Of a stretch of 64,000 nucleotides of DNA, positions 34,520 through 44,975 are shown piece by piece. Numbering within the stretch: position 1 is the first letter of the stretch; every line of letters starts with the position of its first letter. Source of the DNA: Streptomyces sp. MUM 2J (GTDB lineage Bacteria > Actinomycetota > Actinomycetes > Streptomycetales > Streptomycetaceae); contig NZ_JADWYM010000010.1 in the NCBI RefSeq assembly GCF_022414535.1, positions 62,001 to 126,000 of the forward strand, written 5' to 3'. A program made the translations under genes and the position numbers. The notes below the pieces were generated by a model. The model searched no databases. It was not told where the DNA came from and was given only the letters and a program-made list of their open reading frames with translations.

Positions 34520-35485
34520 CTACTTCGGCAGCCAGGCCTTCCAGACGTCCGGGTTGGCCTTGACCCACTGCTCGGCGGCCTTCTCGGAGCTCAGCTTCTT
34601 GTCCGCGATCAGCGCCGCGACCTCGTTCTGCTGCTCGTTGGTCCAGTTGAAGTTCTTGAGGAACTCCGCGGCCTTCTCGTTGTTCTTGGCGAAGTCCGCG
34701 CCCAGGTACTTCTGCAGCGGGGTCTTGGCGTAGCCGCAGGCCACCTTGGCGGCGTCGGCGTCGCAGCCGTCGGTGTACTCCGGCAGCTTCACCTCCACCA
34801 GGTCGATCTGCGAGTTGAGCCACTGCGGCGTCCACCAGTAGCTGATGAACGGCTTCTTGGCCTTGTAGTCCTCGCGGATCTGGGTGATCTGCGCGGCCTC
34901 GGAACCGGCGTAGACCGTCTTGAGGTCCAGCTTCAGGTTCTTGATGAGGGCGTCGTCGTTGGTGGTGTAGGACGGCGAGCCCTCCAGCAGCTGGCCCTTG
35001 TCGCCGCTCTCCGCGGTCTTGAACAGGCTCGCGTACTTGTTGAGGTTCTTGGAGTCGACGATGTCCGGGTGCTGCTCGGCGAGGTACTTCGGTATGAACC
35101 AGCCGATGTGACCGGTGACGCCGAGGTCGCCGCCCTTGACGACGGACTTCTTGTCGTCGACGTACAGCTTGACCTTCTTCGGCGCGCCGCCCCAGTCCTC
35201 CAGGATCGCGTCGGCCTTGCCGCTGTTCAGCGCGTCGAACGCGACCGACTCGTCGAGCTGGGTCAGCTTGACCTTGGTGTCGAGCTCGTTCTCCAGGATG
35301 TACTTGGCGACGGCCGCGTTGGCCTCGGCACCGACCCACGACGGCACCGCGATGGTCACCGAGTCGGAGCCGCCGCTGCTGGAGGAACCGCCGGTCTTGG
35401 CGGCGCCGCAGGCGCTCACCGAAGCGACGCCGAGGACGAGGACGGACGCGGTGGCCGCGCGCAGGAGGGTCTTTCTGTTCATCAT
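34520..35485 (-). CDS. glycine betaine/choline ABC transporter substrate-binding lipoprotein
   Basis: OpuAC-type binding protein of 321 aa. The signal peptide ends in the lipobox ASVSACGAA (Cys about residue 26), then a Ser/Gly linker. The domain shows VTIAVPSWVGAEANAAVAKY, KADAILEDWGGAPKK, GVTGHIGWFIPKYLAEQHPD, and the ligand-cage region KPFISYWWTPQWLNSQIDLV, whose Trp/Tyr residues hold the quaternary ammonium by cation-pi contacts. An insert VKLPEYTDGCDADAAKVACG carries two Cys that may form a disulfide. Last gene of the five-gene choline/betaine operon, 88 bases after the permease gene. Confidence 0.93.
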   Translation of the reverse strand: MMNRKTLLRAATASVLVLGVASVSACGAAKTGGSSSSGGSDSVTIAVPSWVGAEANAAVAKYILENELDTKVKLTQLDESVAFDALNSGKADAILEDWGGAPKKVKLYVDDKKSVVKGGDLGVTGHIGWFIPKYLAEQHPDIVDSKNLNKYASLFKTAESGDKGQLLEGSPSYTTNDDALIKNLKLDLKTVYAGSEAAQITQIREDYKAKKPFISYWWTPQWLNSQIDLVEVKLPEYTDGCDADAAKVACGYAKTPLQKYLGADFAKNNEKAAEFLKNFNWTNEQQNEVAALIADKKLSSEKAAEQWVKANPDVWKAWLPK

Positions 35486-35573
35486 GTGCGTGTTTCTCTA
35501 CTTTCCGACGGGCAGGTGGGGTCCTGCTGAACGGTTTGGTACGGGGTATGTGGGGGGCGGCTGGGCGCGCCGG

Positions 35574-37592
35574 CTAGCGGCCGGCGGCACGCTTGCCCGA
35601 ACGCTGGGTGGCGCGGTCCAGGACCAGGCCGAGCAGCACGATCGCCACACCGGCGGTCAGGCCGAGGCCGAGCTGGCTCTTCTGCAAGCCCTTGACGACG
35701 TCGTAGCCGAGGGCGCCTGAGCCGACGAAACCGCCGACGATGACCATGGCCAGCACCAGCACGACGCCCTGGTTGAGCGCGAGCATCAGTGAGGGCCGGG
35801 CCAGCGGTACCTGCACCTGGCGGATCTGCTGGAAGGTGCTCGCGCCCATGGAGCGGGCGGCCTCCAGCGTGGCGCCGTCGACCTGGCGCAGGCCCTGCGT
35901 GGTGATCCGGACGACGGCGGGCAGCGCGTACAGCACGGCCGCGGCGACGGCGGCGGAGCGGCCCACGTTGAACAGGGCCACCACCGGGATCAGGTAGATG
36001 AACTGCGGCAGGGTCTGCATGGTGTCCAGCAGGGGGCGCAGCATGCGCTCCAGCAACGGCACCCGCGCCGCGACCACACCGATGGCGAAGCCGAGCACGA
36101 GGGTGACGACGACGCCCGCGATCGCCTGCGACAGGGTGTCCAGGGAGTGGTTCCACACACCGATGACACCGACGCCGGCCATCGCGGCGGCGGCCGTGCA
36201 CATCGCCCCCCAGCCGCCCGCGACCAGGGCGAAGCCGGCGGCCAGCAGCACCAGCAGCCACCACGGGGTGGCGGTCAGGGTGTCACGGATCGGGTCGAGC
36301 ACCCAGGTGGTGAAGTTCGCCGCCCAGGTACGGGTGCCGCCCACGACGGGCACACCCTCGGCAAGGTGGTCGGTGAACCAGCCGACGGCCTGGTTCACCG
36401 GCTGCGCGATGTCCACGATCCAGGCCTCGGGCCACTCGGCGATCAGCGACAGCCACCCGGCCGTGCCCAGGACGACGCCGGTGGCGGCCGCCACGACCCA
36501 GCCCCGCGCACCGTGCAGCCAGGGGGAGCCGGCCGGGGCGGAGCCCCCGCCCAGGCGCTCACCGGCGACGGCGGTGATGCGGTCCAGCCACACGGCCAGC
36601 AGCACGATCGGGATGCCCGCGGCGAGCGCCGAGCCGACGTCGACGGTGGACAGCGCGCGGAAGACCTCTTCACCCAGGCCGCCGGCACCGATCACCGACG
36701 CGATGGTGACCATGGACAGCGCCATCATGATGGTCTGGTTCAGGCCGAGGAGGATCTCCTTGCGGGCCAGCGGCAGCCGCGCGGTCAGCAGCCGCTGCAC
36801 CGGGCTGGTGCCCAGCGACTCGGCCGCCTCCATCACGCCGGTGTCCGCACCGCGCAGGCCGAGCGAGGTGAGCCGCGCCATCGGCGGGGCGGCGTAGATG
36901 ATCGTCGCGATCAGCGCGGACGGCACGCCGATGTCGAACAGCAGCACCAGCGGCAGCAGGTAGGCGAACGCCGGCATGATCTGCATGGTGTCCAGGACCG
37001 GCCGCAGGATCCGCTCGAAGCGGTCCGACAGTCCGGCGCCCAGTCCGAGCAGCGCGCCGATGACGGCGGAGACGGCGACCGCGACCGACATCAGGGCCAG
37101 GGTCTCCATGGTGGCTTCCCACATGCCCAGCAGGCCGCACGCGGCGAAAGCGATGAAGGTGATCCCGGCGAGCTTCAGCCCGCGCCGGTCCCTCAGACCG
37201 CCGATGCGCCAGGACAGCAGGACGGCGACGACGATCACCGGGGCCCAGCCGGCGGTCTCCAGCAGGTCGGTCATCCAGGTGACCGAGCTGTCGGCCCAGT
37301 TGCTCAGGTGCAGCAGGAAGTACAGGAAGACCGGGTTGGTGTCCCTGTTGTGCACGACCCAGGTGTAGGCGTCGTCGAGCGGCGTCTTGACGTCGACGGT
37401 GAGCGCCTTGGGCCAGTCCCCGCTGCCCCACAGCAGGGCGGCGAGCGGCACCAGTACGGCCGCGGCGACCAGCAGCGGCAGCAGCCGGCGCACCACCGGA
37501 CGGGTCAGCGGCGATCTGCGCACGGCCCCGGTGGATTCCTTGGCCGGTTCGACCGGCGTCGGCGGCGGGACGGAGGTGGCGACGGCACTCAT
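35574..37592 (-). CDS. glycine betaine ABC transporter, double permease protein
   Basis: At 672 aa this is about twice the usual OpuAB length and holds two full permease domains. The first has MEATMETLALMSVAVAVSAV, LRPVLDTMQIMPAFAYLLPL and AESLGTSPVQRLLTARLPLA (EAA loop). The second repeats the pattern: HSLDTLSQAIAGVVVTLVLG, LRPLLDTMQTLPQFIYLIPV, ARSMGASTFQQIRQVQVPLA. A central membrane linker joins them (LHGARGWVVAAATGVVLGTA and on). The gene is an internal duplication with fusion, so one chain could make the whole transmembrane pore. The start ATG at 37592 is preceded by GGGGGTGGAG. It lies 50 bases after the ATPase gene. Confidence 0.93.
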   Translation of the reverse strand: MSAVATSVPPPTPVEPAKESTGAVRRSPLTRPVVRRLLPLLVAAAVLVPLAALLWGSGDWPKALTVDVKTPLDDAYTWVVHNRDTNPVFLYFLLHLSNWADSSVTWMTDLLETAGWAPVIVVAVLLSWRIGGLRDRRGLKLAGITFIAFAACGLLGMWEATMETLALMSVAVAVSAVIGALLGLGAGLSDRFERILRPVLDTMQIMPAFAYLLPLVLLFDIGVPSALIATIIYAAPPMARLTSLGLRGADTGVMEAAESLGTSPVQRLLTARLPLARKEILLGLNQTIMMALSMVTIASVIGAGGLGEEVFRALSTVDVGSALAAGIPIVLLAVWLDRITAVAGERLGGGSAPAGSPWLHGARGWVVAAATGVVLGTAGWLSLIAEWPEAWIVDIAQPVNQAVGWFTDHLAEGVPVVGGTRTWAANFTTWVLDPIRDTLTATPWWLLVLLAAGFALVAGGWGAMCTAAAAMAGVGVIGVWNHSLDTLSQAIAGVVVTLVLGFAIGVVAARVPLLERMLRPLLDTMQTLPQFIYLIPVVALFNVGRSAAVAAAVLYALPAVVRITTQGLRQVDGATLEAARSMGASTFQQIRQVQVPLARPSLMLALNQGVVLVLAMVIVGGFVGSGALGYDVVKGLQKSQLGLGLTAGVAIVLLGLVLDRATQRSGKRAAGR

Positions 37593-37641
37593 GCGCTCCA
37601 CCCCCGGCCATGGCTGTCGGTGTGCTGCGGGTGGATGCGCA

Positions 37642-38751
37642 TCAGGCGGCCACCTCCTCGCGGTCCAGACCGGCGACGACACGCAGCAGGGCGACGTGGT
37701 CCACCTGGCCCAGGCAGTGGCCGTCCTCGACCACGCAGGCGGCGCGGCCGCTGCGGGCGACGGTCTCGATGGCGTCCGCGACGACCGTGCCGGGGGTGAG
37801 GGCACCGGGGTGCTCCGGGTCCTCGCAGCCGCCGGGGCGCATGGCCGTGCGGACGGTGATGACCTGCTCGCGCGGCACGTCACGGACGAAGTCGCGCACG
37901 TAGTCGTCGGCGGGCGAGCCGACGATCTGCTCGGGGGTGCCGAGCTGCACGATCTGGCCGTCGCGCATCAGGGCGATACGGTCGCCGACGCGCAGTGCCT
38001 CGCTGAGGTCGTGGGTGATGAAGACCATGGTGCGGCCCTCCTCGTGGTGCAGGCGGATGACCTCCTCCTGCATGTCGCGCCGGATCAGCGGGTCGAGCGC
38101 GCTGAACGGCTCGTCGAAGAGCAGCACCTCGGGGTCGGCGGCGAGCGCGCGGGCCAGGCCGACGCGCTGCTGCTGGCCGCCGGAGAGCTGGCCGGGGCGG
38201 CGCTGCTCCAGGCCTTCGAGACCGACCTTCGCGACCATCTCGGCGGCCCGCTCGCGCCGCTCGGCCTTGGGCATGCCCTGGATCTCCAGGCCGTAGGCGA
38301 CGTTGTCCAGGACGGAGCGGTGCGGCAGCAGACCGAAGTGCTGGAACACCATGGCCGCGCGGTGCCGGCGCAGCTCGCGCAGCCGGTTCCTGTCCATGGC
38401 GAGGACGTCCTCGCCGTCGATCTCCAGCGTGCCGGAGGTCGGTTCGATGAGCCGCGTCAGGCAGCGCACGAGGGTGGACTTGCCGGAGCCGGACAGGCCC
38501 ATGACGACGAAGACCTCGCCCTTGTGGACGTCGAAGGAGACGTCCCGGACGGCGGCGGTGCAGCCGGTGGCGGCGCGCAGCTCGGACTGGGACATGTCCT
38601 GGTACTCGGCATTGCCGGGGACGCGGTCGGCCTTCGGCCCGAACACCTTCCACAGGTTGCGGACGCCGAAGACGGGGGGCGTTCCGGCCGTGTCCGCGGG
38701 GGCGGTGTCCTTGTCGAGGACGGTCTTGGCGGGGTGGGGTATGCCGCTCAT
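37642..38751 (-). CDS. glycine betaine/proline ABC transporter ATP-binding protein with CBS-type C-terminus
   Basis: OpuAA/ProV-type ATPase of 369 aa. Walker A is [14 protein letters not shown], the Q-loop is [14 protein letters not shown], the signature is [16 protein letters not shown], Walker B is [13 protein letters not shown] and the H-loop is [10 protein letters not shown]. The N-terminus has the family extension [12 protein letters not shown]. After about residue 280 a short CBS-like region ([33 protein letters not shown]) follows; in OpuA, CBS domains sense ionic strength. Its start overlaps the choline dehydrogenase stop (TGATG), so the two are coupled. Confidence 0.94.
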   Translation of the reverse strand: MSGIPHPAKTVLDKDTAPADTAGTPPVFGVRNLWKVFGPKADRVPGNAEYQDMSQSELRAATGCTAAVRDVSFDVHKGEVFVVMGLSGSGKSTLVRCLTRLIEPTSGTLEIDGEDVLAMDRNRLRELRRHRAAMVFQHFGLLPHRSVLDNVAYGLEIQGMPKAERRERAAEMVAKVGLEGLEQRRPGQLSGGQQQRVGLARALAADPEVLLFDEPFSALDPLIRRDMQEEVIRLHHEEGRTMVFITHDLSEALRVGDRIALMRDGQIVQLGTPEQIVGSPADDYVRDFVRDVPREQVITVRTAMRPGGCEDPEHPGALTPGTVVADAIETVARSGRAACVVEDGHCLGQVDHVALLRVVAGLDREEVAA

Positions 38752-40319
38752 CAGGCCTGGTTCCCTTCGCTGGTGTCGGCCAGTAGTTCGGCTGCCTTCT
38801 CGCCGACCATGAGTACGCCGATCATCGGATTCACCGCGGGCAGGGTGGGGAAGACGGACGCGTCCACGACGCGGATGCCCTCCAGCCCTCGGACCTTCAA
38901 CTCGGGGTCCACGACGGCGAGTTCATCGTCGGCGGCGCCCATTCGGCAAGTGCCCGCCGGGTGGTAGACGGTGTGGTGCGCCTTGCGCAGCACCTCGCTG
39001 AGCTGTTCGTCGTCGGTGATGTCGGGACCGGGGAAGACCTCCCGCTCCAGCCAGCCGGCGAAGGGCTCCGTCTTCGCGATCTCCCGGGCGATCCTCACGC
39101 CGTCGACGAGGGTCTGCGCGTCGTGGCCGTCCTCGTCGGTGAAGTAGCGGAAGTCCAGCGCGGGCTTGACCTCCGGGTCGGCGCTGGTCAGGTAGACCCG
39201 GCCGCGGGCGCGGGACCTGGGGATGTTCGGGGTCATCGACACGCCGTGCGCGGGGCGTTCGTAGCCCAGTCGCTCGGGGTTGTCGGTGAACGGGTTCTGG
39301 TAGAAGTGGAACATCAGGTCGGGCAGGTCCTGCCCGACGTCCCGGCGCACGAACAGCGCGGCGTCGGAGTCCATCGCGGAGTTCTCCGGCAGCGGCCGGT
39401 TCGTCTCCCACACGATCACCGACTCGGGGTGGTCCTGGAGGTTCTCACCCACGCCCGGCAGGTCGTGCACGACCGGGATGCCCAGCTCCTGGAGGTCCTT
39501 CTGCGGGCCGATGCCGGACAGCAGCAGCAGTCGCGGCGAGTCGACGGCCCCGGCGCAGACGACGACCTCGCGGCGGGCGGTGACGAGCTGCTCGGTGCCG
39601 TCCGCGGTGCGCACCCGCACGCCGGTGGCGCGCTTGCCGTCCATCTCCAGCTTGTACGCCCAGGTCTCCAGCATCAGCGTGAGGTGGGGGCGGTCGCCGG
39701 CCTCCATGTGCGGGTGGAGGTAGGCGACGGAAGCGGAGGAGCGTTTGTTGTTCTCCGGGTGGTAGGCGACGTCCAGGAAGCCGACGCCGTCGTGGAAGGG
39801 CTTGTCGTTGAAGCCGACCACCTCGGGGACGCCGGTGACGGTCTTCGACGCCTCGATCCAGTCCTTGGCGATGTCGTTCTGGTCCTGGTCGGCGACGCGC
39901 ACGATGTTGTTGCGCAGCCGCGCGTAGTAGGCCTCCATCTGCACGGCACCCCAGCCGGTGGCACCCGCGGCCTCCCACTCGTCCCAGTCGGACGGCAGCG
40001 GCTTGAAGGCGATCAGGGTGTTGTGCGAGGAGCAGCCGCCGAGCACCTTGGCGCGGCTGTGCAGGATGTGGGAGTTGCCGTGGGGCTGCTCGACGGCCGT
40101 GTACTCGTAGTCGAGGTCGCCACCGAGCAGGCCCGTCCAGCGTCGCAGGGTGAGGACGTCCTCGCGGTCGATGTCGGTGGGGCCGCCCTCGATGACGGCG
40201 ACGGTGACGTCGGCGTTCTCGGTCAGCCGGGAGGCGATGACGGAGCCGGCGGTGCCGCCGCCCACGATGACGTAGTCGTACTCCAGTGCGTTCTGCGGGT
40301 TCTGTGGGTTCTGCTGCAT
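38751..40319 (-). CDS. betA: GMC-family choline dehydrogenase
   Basis: FAD-dependent GMC oxidoreductase of 522 aa that, by context, oxidises choline to betaine aldehyde. A short Gln/Asn/Pro repeat (QQNPQNPQN) precedes the dinucleotide motif [23 protein letters not shown] signature 1 is [20 protein letters not shown]; signature 2 is [20 protein letters not shown]. The active-site His is in [15 protein letters not shown] and the terminal FAD motif is [24 protein letters not shown] lies about 10 bases before the ATG. It lies between the aldehyde dehydrogenase gene (52 bases upstream) and the transporter ATPase gene (overlapping). Confidence 0.9.
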   Translation of the reverse strand: MQQNPQNPQNALEYDYVIVGGGTAGSVIASRLTENADVTVAVIEGGPTDIDREDVLTLRRWTGLLGGDLDYEYTAVEQPHGNSHILHSRAKVLGGCSSHNTLIAFKPLPSDWDEWEAAGATGWGAVQMEAYYARLRNNIVRVADQDQNDIAKDWIEASKTVTGVPEVVGFNDKPFHDGVGFLDVAYHPENNKRSSASVAYLHPHMEAGDRPHLTLMLETWAYKLEMDGKRATGVRVRTADGTEQLVTARREVVVCAGAVDSPRLLLLSGIGPQKDLQELGIPVVHDLPGVGENLQDHPESVIVWETNRPLPENSAMDSDAALFVRRDVGQDLPDLMFHFYQNPFTDNPERLGYERPAHGVSMTPNIPRSRARGRVYLTSADPEVKPALDFRYFTDEDGHDAQTLVDGVRIAREIAKTEPFAGWLEREVFPGPDITDDEQLSEVLRKAHHTVYHPAGTCRMGAADDELAVVDPELKVRGLEGIRVVDASVFPTLPAVNPMIGVLMVGEKAAELLADTSEGNQA

Positions 40320-40371
40320 GTGGTGGTACTCCAGAGGGACGTGGGGTGACGGCGGGCTCCGGCGGCCGGCG

Positions 40372-41892
40372 TCAACCCGCGAACCACCGCACCGGCTGCG
40401 GCGCGAGGTTCTGATAGACGTGCTTGGCCTCGCGGTACTCGGCGAGGCCCGCAGGGCCGAGTTCGCGGCCCGTGCCGCTCTTGCCGAAGCCGCCCCACTC
40501 CGCCTGCGGGAGGTAGGGATGGAAGTCGTTGATCCAGACGGTGCCGTGGCGCAGACGTCCGGCGACCCGGCGGGCCCGGCCCGGGTCGGTCGTCCACACG
40601 GCTCCCGCCAGGCCGTACTCGGTGTCGTTGGCGAGGGCCACGGCCTCGTCCTCGGTGCGGAAGGTCTCGACGGTGAGGACCGGACCGAAGACCTCCTCGC
40701 GGACGGCCTTCATCTCGCGGTGGCAGTGGTCGAGGACGGTCGGCTCGTAGAAGTAGCCGCCGGCCGGCCGCTCGGGGGCGGGATCCGGGCGCTTGCCTCC
40801 GCAGCGCAGGACGGCGCCCTCGGCGAGTGCGGAGGCGACGTACGCCTCGGTCCTCGCCCGCTGCTGCTCCGAGACCATCGGGCCGACCTCTACGCCGTCC
40901 TCGGTGCCGCGGCCGAGCCGGATCCGCTCGGCGCGGCGGGCGAGTTCGGCGACGAAGCGGTCGCGGACCGACTCCTCGACGATGAGCCGGCCGCCGGCGG
41001 AGCAGACCTGACCGCTGTGGATGAAGGCGGCGTTGAGGGCCTGGTCGACGGCGGTGTCGAAACCTTCCTTCGTCGCGCAGGCGTCGGCGAAGACGACGTT
41101 GGGGTTCTTGCCGCCGAGTTCGAGGGCGACCTTCTTGACGGTCGGGGCCGCGGCCTGGGCGACCTTGACGCCGCTGACCAGGCCGCCGGTGAAGGAGACC
41201 AGGTCGACGCCGGGGTGCTCGGAGAGCCGGGCGCCGACCGAATGGCCCGGACCGGTCACGATGTTGGCGACACCGGCGGGCAGACCGGCCTCGGCGAGCA
41301 GGCCGATGAGGGCGACCGTCGTCAGGGGCGTGATCTCGCTCGGCTTGATGACGAAGGTGTTGCCGGCGGCCAGGGCCGGGGCGATCTTCCAGCTGGCCTG
41401 GAGCAGGGGGTAGTTCCAGGGCGTGATCAGCGCGCAGACACCGACGGGCTCGTGCACGACGACGCTGTGGACGTCCGGGGAGCCGGCGTCGACGACCCGG
41501 CCGGGAGCCTCGGCGGCCACGAGGTCGGCGAAGTAGCGGAAGGCGTCGGCGACGCAGTCGATGTCGATGCGGCCCTCTTCGAGGGTCTTGCCCGCGTCGC
41601 GGCTCTCCAGCAGCCCGAGTTCCTCGCGGTCGCGGACCAGGAGGTCGGCGACGAGACGGAGCAGCGCGGCGCGCTCACCGGCGGGCGTGCGCGGCCAGTC
41701 GCCCTCGTCGAAGGCGCGACGGGCTGCCTCGACCGCGAGGTCGGCGTCCTTCTCGCCGCCCTCGGCGACCACGGCGAACGGCTCGCCGTCCGCGGGGTCG
41801 AGGATCTCGCGCGTGGCGCCGGAGGCGGCGGCCAGCCACTGACCTGCCACGTGGATGCTCTGCCGCGCCTGATGTTCCGTTGAACCCACCAT
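40372..41892 (-). CDS. betaine-aldehyde-type NAD(P)-dependent aldehyde dehydrogenase
   Basis: ALDH superfamily member of 506 aa that probably oxidises betaine aldehyde to glycine betaine. Landmarks: the catalytic-Asn motif LITPWNYPLLQASWKIAPAL, cofactor region VIKPSEITPLTTVALIGLLA, the general-base Glu in KVALELGGKNPNVVF, and the nucleophile Cys in FIHSGQVCSAGGRLIVEES. The C-terminal part has EVFGPVLTVETFRTEDEAVA and GGFGKSGTGRELGPAGLAEY. The ATG at 41890-41892 is chosen because GGAAGG lies 11 bases upstream; an ATG at 41928 has no ribosome site. It is the first gene of the choline-betaine operon. Confidence 0.92.
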   Translation of the reverse strand: MVGSTEHQARQSIHVAGQWLAAASGATREILDPADGEPFAVVAEGGEKDADLAVEAARRAFDEGDWPRTPAGERAALLRLVADLLVRDREELGLLESRDAGKTLEEGRIDIDCVADAFRYFADLVAAEAPGRVVDAGSPDVHSVVVHEPVGVCALITPWNYPLLQASWKIAPALAAGNTFVIKPSEITPLTTVALIGLLAEAGLPAGVANIVTGPGHSVGARLSEHPGVDLVSFTGGLVSGVKVAQAAAPTVKKVALELGGKNPNVVFADACATKEGFDTAVDQALNAAFIHSGQVCSAGGRLIVEESVRDRFVAELARRAERIRLGRGTEDGVEVGPMVSEQQRARTEAYVASALAEGAVLRCGGKRPDPAPERPAGGYFYEPTVLDHCHREMKAVREEVFGPVLTVETFRTEDEAVALANDTEYGLAGAVWTTDPGRARRVAGRLRHGTVWINDFHPYLPQAEWGGFGKSGTGRELGPAGLAEYREAKHVYQNLAPQPVRWFAG

Positions 41893-42337
41893 GCTGGGTA
41901 TTGCCTTCCGTTGCTGTTCCGTGCCCATGAGCCACAGACCTGTGTCCACGGAGCCGGGAGCGCCTTCCCGGGAATCGGCGGTGCATGCGTCATCGGCGGC
42001 GACTTTTTTTCGCTCGGCCGGACATATGGGCATGTGTCCGCCGGACACCCGGACAAAGGTACGCAATTGACTCTGCGTGTCGGCGGCATCACCAGAACGT
42101 CACAAAGGCCACTTCAGCGGGGCCAGAGTCACCTGCCCCACCCCCTCGATCGCATGCGCGATCGGCGTCCGAAAGTGCGCAGCATCACTCCGCGCTCGGA
42201 CAAATGGGGCAAAACGTACGCCGGTTTGGTGAGATGCGCCACGGAGGACGACGGAATGCCCGACCTGGAGCCGGTCGGCGCGGTCCCGGGCGGGGTCCCG
42301 CTGCAGCGGCCGCCGCCCTCCTGCCGTTCCCCCGGGG
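41893..42337. other. leader and promoter region of the choline-betaine operon
   Basis: This 445-base gap holds no credible gene. It has the operator candidate at 42020-42039, further CGGACA/CGGACAAA words at 42042-42055 and 42198-42205, and GATCGC-ATGC-GCGATC near 42148. A T-run (CTTTTTTTCG at 42003-42012) is unusual for this genome. Confidence 0.4.
42020..42039. promoter_or_regulatory. operator candidate upstream of the aldehyde dehydrogenase gene
   Basis: GGACATATGGGCATGTGTCC is an imperfect 20-base inverted repeat with GGACA/TGTCC arms (16 of 20 positions symmetric), 128 bases before the start. It is followed by two direct CGGACA words. It could bind the regulator of the choline operon; no BetI gene lies nearby. 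Confidence 0.4.
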
Positions 42338-43360
42338 CTACGGTGCGCAGACCGATCCCGTCGGGCAGAAGGACCTCAGGGCCTCGGTGAGCGGGGCGCG
42401 CACCGCGGCGGCGGCGAGGCTCTCCGGACCGCTGGCGCGGATGGCGTACAGGGTGCCGTCGACGGCCTGGAAGCGGTGGTCGACGACGTGCCGGGCACCG
42501 AGGCCGGCATCGTCGTAGCGGTAGGTGAGTTCGGCCCAGGTGGCGCCCGAGGTCCGCTCCAGCGGACGGTAGCCGGGCTGCCGGGAGAAGCCGTATCCGG
42601 GGTCGTTCTCGGCGAGGTCCAGCGACTGCGCCGGGGTCGGCTCCGACAGGGCGAAGATCTGGAGCTGGCGGCCGTCGCCCGGGGAGTCGTAGAACACCAC
42701 CGGCGCCTTCTCGCCCTGCTTCTGCCGACGGGTCCAGCCCTCGGGCACGTCGAGGGCGTAGCCCACGGGGTCGAGGGCACGGCGGTATCCGGCGGGCGGC
42801 TCGTCGGGCCCGTCCGGGCCCGCGGCCCGCGGGGTCTGCGGCGTGGCATCCCCGGCTCCGGAACCGGTTCCGGGGTCCGCCCCGGCTCCGGCACCGGGGG
42901 CGGTCCCGTCCGCGGTCCTGGTGGCGGTCACGGGCGCGGTCGCCGGGGGCGTGGCGATGGTGCCGGGCGCGTCGGCGCGGGTCAGGTACCAGACGCCGGC
43001 GCCCGCCCCCGCACCGACCACGGCCGTCATCACCAGCCCCAGCAGCATCGCCCGCATCCGGCGCGGGGAGGCACCGGCGGGACCGTACGCCGCCGGGGGC
43101 CGGGGCTGCCCCGGTACGCCTCCGGCCGGTGGGGCGGGGGGCGGCCACGGCGGAGGCGGCGCTTCGGCCGACCGGGTCTCGGCGTACGGCCACGGCGGGG
43201 GCGGGGCCCCGCCGGTCTGCGTCTCGGCGGACGCCCACGGCGGCGGTGCCGGTTCCTGCGGGTGCCAGGGCGCACGGCCCTGCTCCTCGCTCGGTCCGTG
43301 TTCCGCCCCGGACCCGGACGTCCCGGATCCCTGACCGCCGTACCCGTCCCATCCACTCAT
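42338..43360 (-). CDS. membrane-anchored Pro-rich protein with extracytoplasmic domain
   Basis: Three parts are visible in 340 aa: a cytoplasmic Pro/Trp/Gly-rich region (APPPPWPYAETRSAEAPPPP and similar repeats) to residue 100, a membrane helix AMLLGLVMTAVVGAGAGAGV, and after a Thr/Ala/Gly linker an exterior domain of about 150 residues (LDPVGYALDVPEGWTRRQKQ, FYDSPGDGRQLQIFALSEPT, WAELTYRYDDAGLGARHVVD). The exterior domain resembles the PsbP/Mog1-like domains seen on actinomycete kinases and sigma partners, but I cannot assign it firmly. The ATG at 43360 is chosen; an adjacent GTG is one codon earlier. No gene partner is evident. Confidence 0.75.
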   Translation of the reverse strand: MSGWDGYGGQGSGTSGSGAEHGPSEEQGRAPWHPQEPAPPPWASAETQTGGAPPPPWPYAETRSAEAPPPPWPPPAPPAGGVPGQPRPPAAYGPAGASPRRMRAMLLGLVMTAVVGAGAGAGVWYLTRADAPGTIATPPATAPVTATRTADGTAPGAGAGADPGTGSGAGDATPQTPRAAGPDGPDEPPAGYRRALDPVGYALDVPEGWTRRQKQGEKAPVVFYDSPGDGRQLQIFALSEPTPAQSLDLAENDPGYGFSRQPGYRPLERTSGATWAELTYRYDDAGLGARHVVDHRFQAVDGTLYAIRASGPESLAAAAVRAPLTEALRSFCPTGSVCAP

Positions 43361-43412
43361 CACGCGCCCCCCGGATCACCCTGCGTACTCCGACGGTAGC
43401 GGCGAAAAAGGC

Positions 43413-43452
43413 CACGGGCCCCGTTCCGGCGGAAACCGGAACGGGGCCCGTG
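43413..43452 (-). terminator. terminator of mdh
   Basis: CACGGGCCCCGTTCCGG and its complement pair over 17 bases around CGGAAA, 43 bases beyond the mdh stop. Confidence 0.85.
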
Positions 43453-43494
43453 CAGGCTCGTGACACAAGCCGTGCGGAAACGAACGCGGTCGGC

Positions 43495-44895
<1,401 letters not shown>

Positions 44896-44975
44896 AGTGC
44901 CGCACCAGGCGACGTTCGCCCCCCGTCGCGGCGCTAGTGCCGCAACAGGCAACGTCCGCCCCGTCGCGGCACTAG
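44896..44975. repeat. two tandem 40-base REP-like palindromic units
   Basis: Unit 1 (44896-44935) and unit 2 (44936-44975) share AGTGCCGCAMCAGGCRACGT and a GTCGCGGCRCTAG end. Unit 2 is bounded by CTAGTGCCGC and GCGGCACTAG, a 10-bp perfect inverted terminus. The terminal CTA supplies the TAG stop of the minus-strand gene at 44972. A shortened inverted copy occurs at 55936-55957, where it again supplies a stop. I recall such words scattered in Streptomyces chromosomes. Confidence 0.75.
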
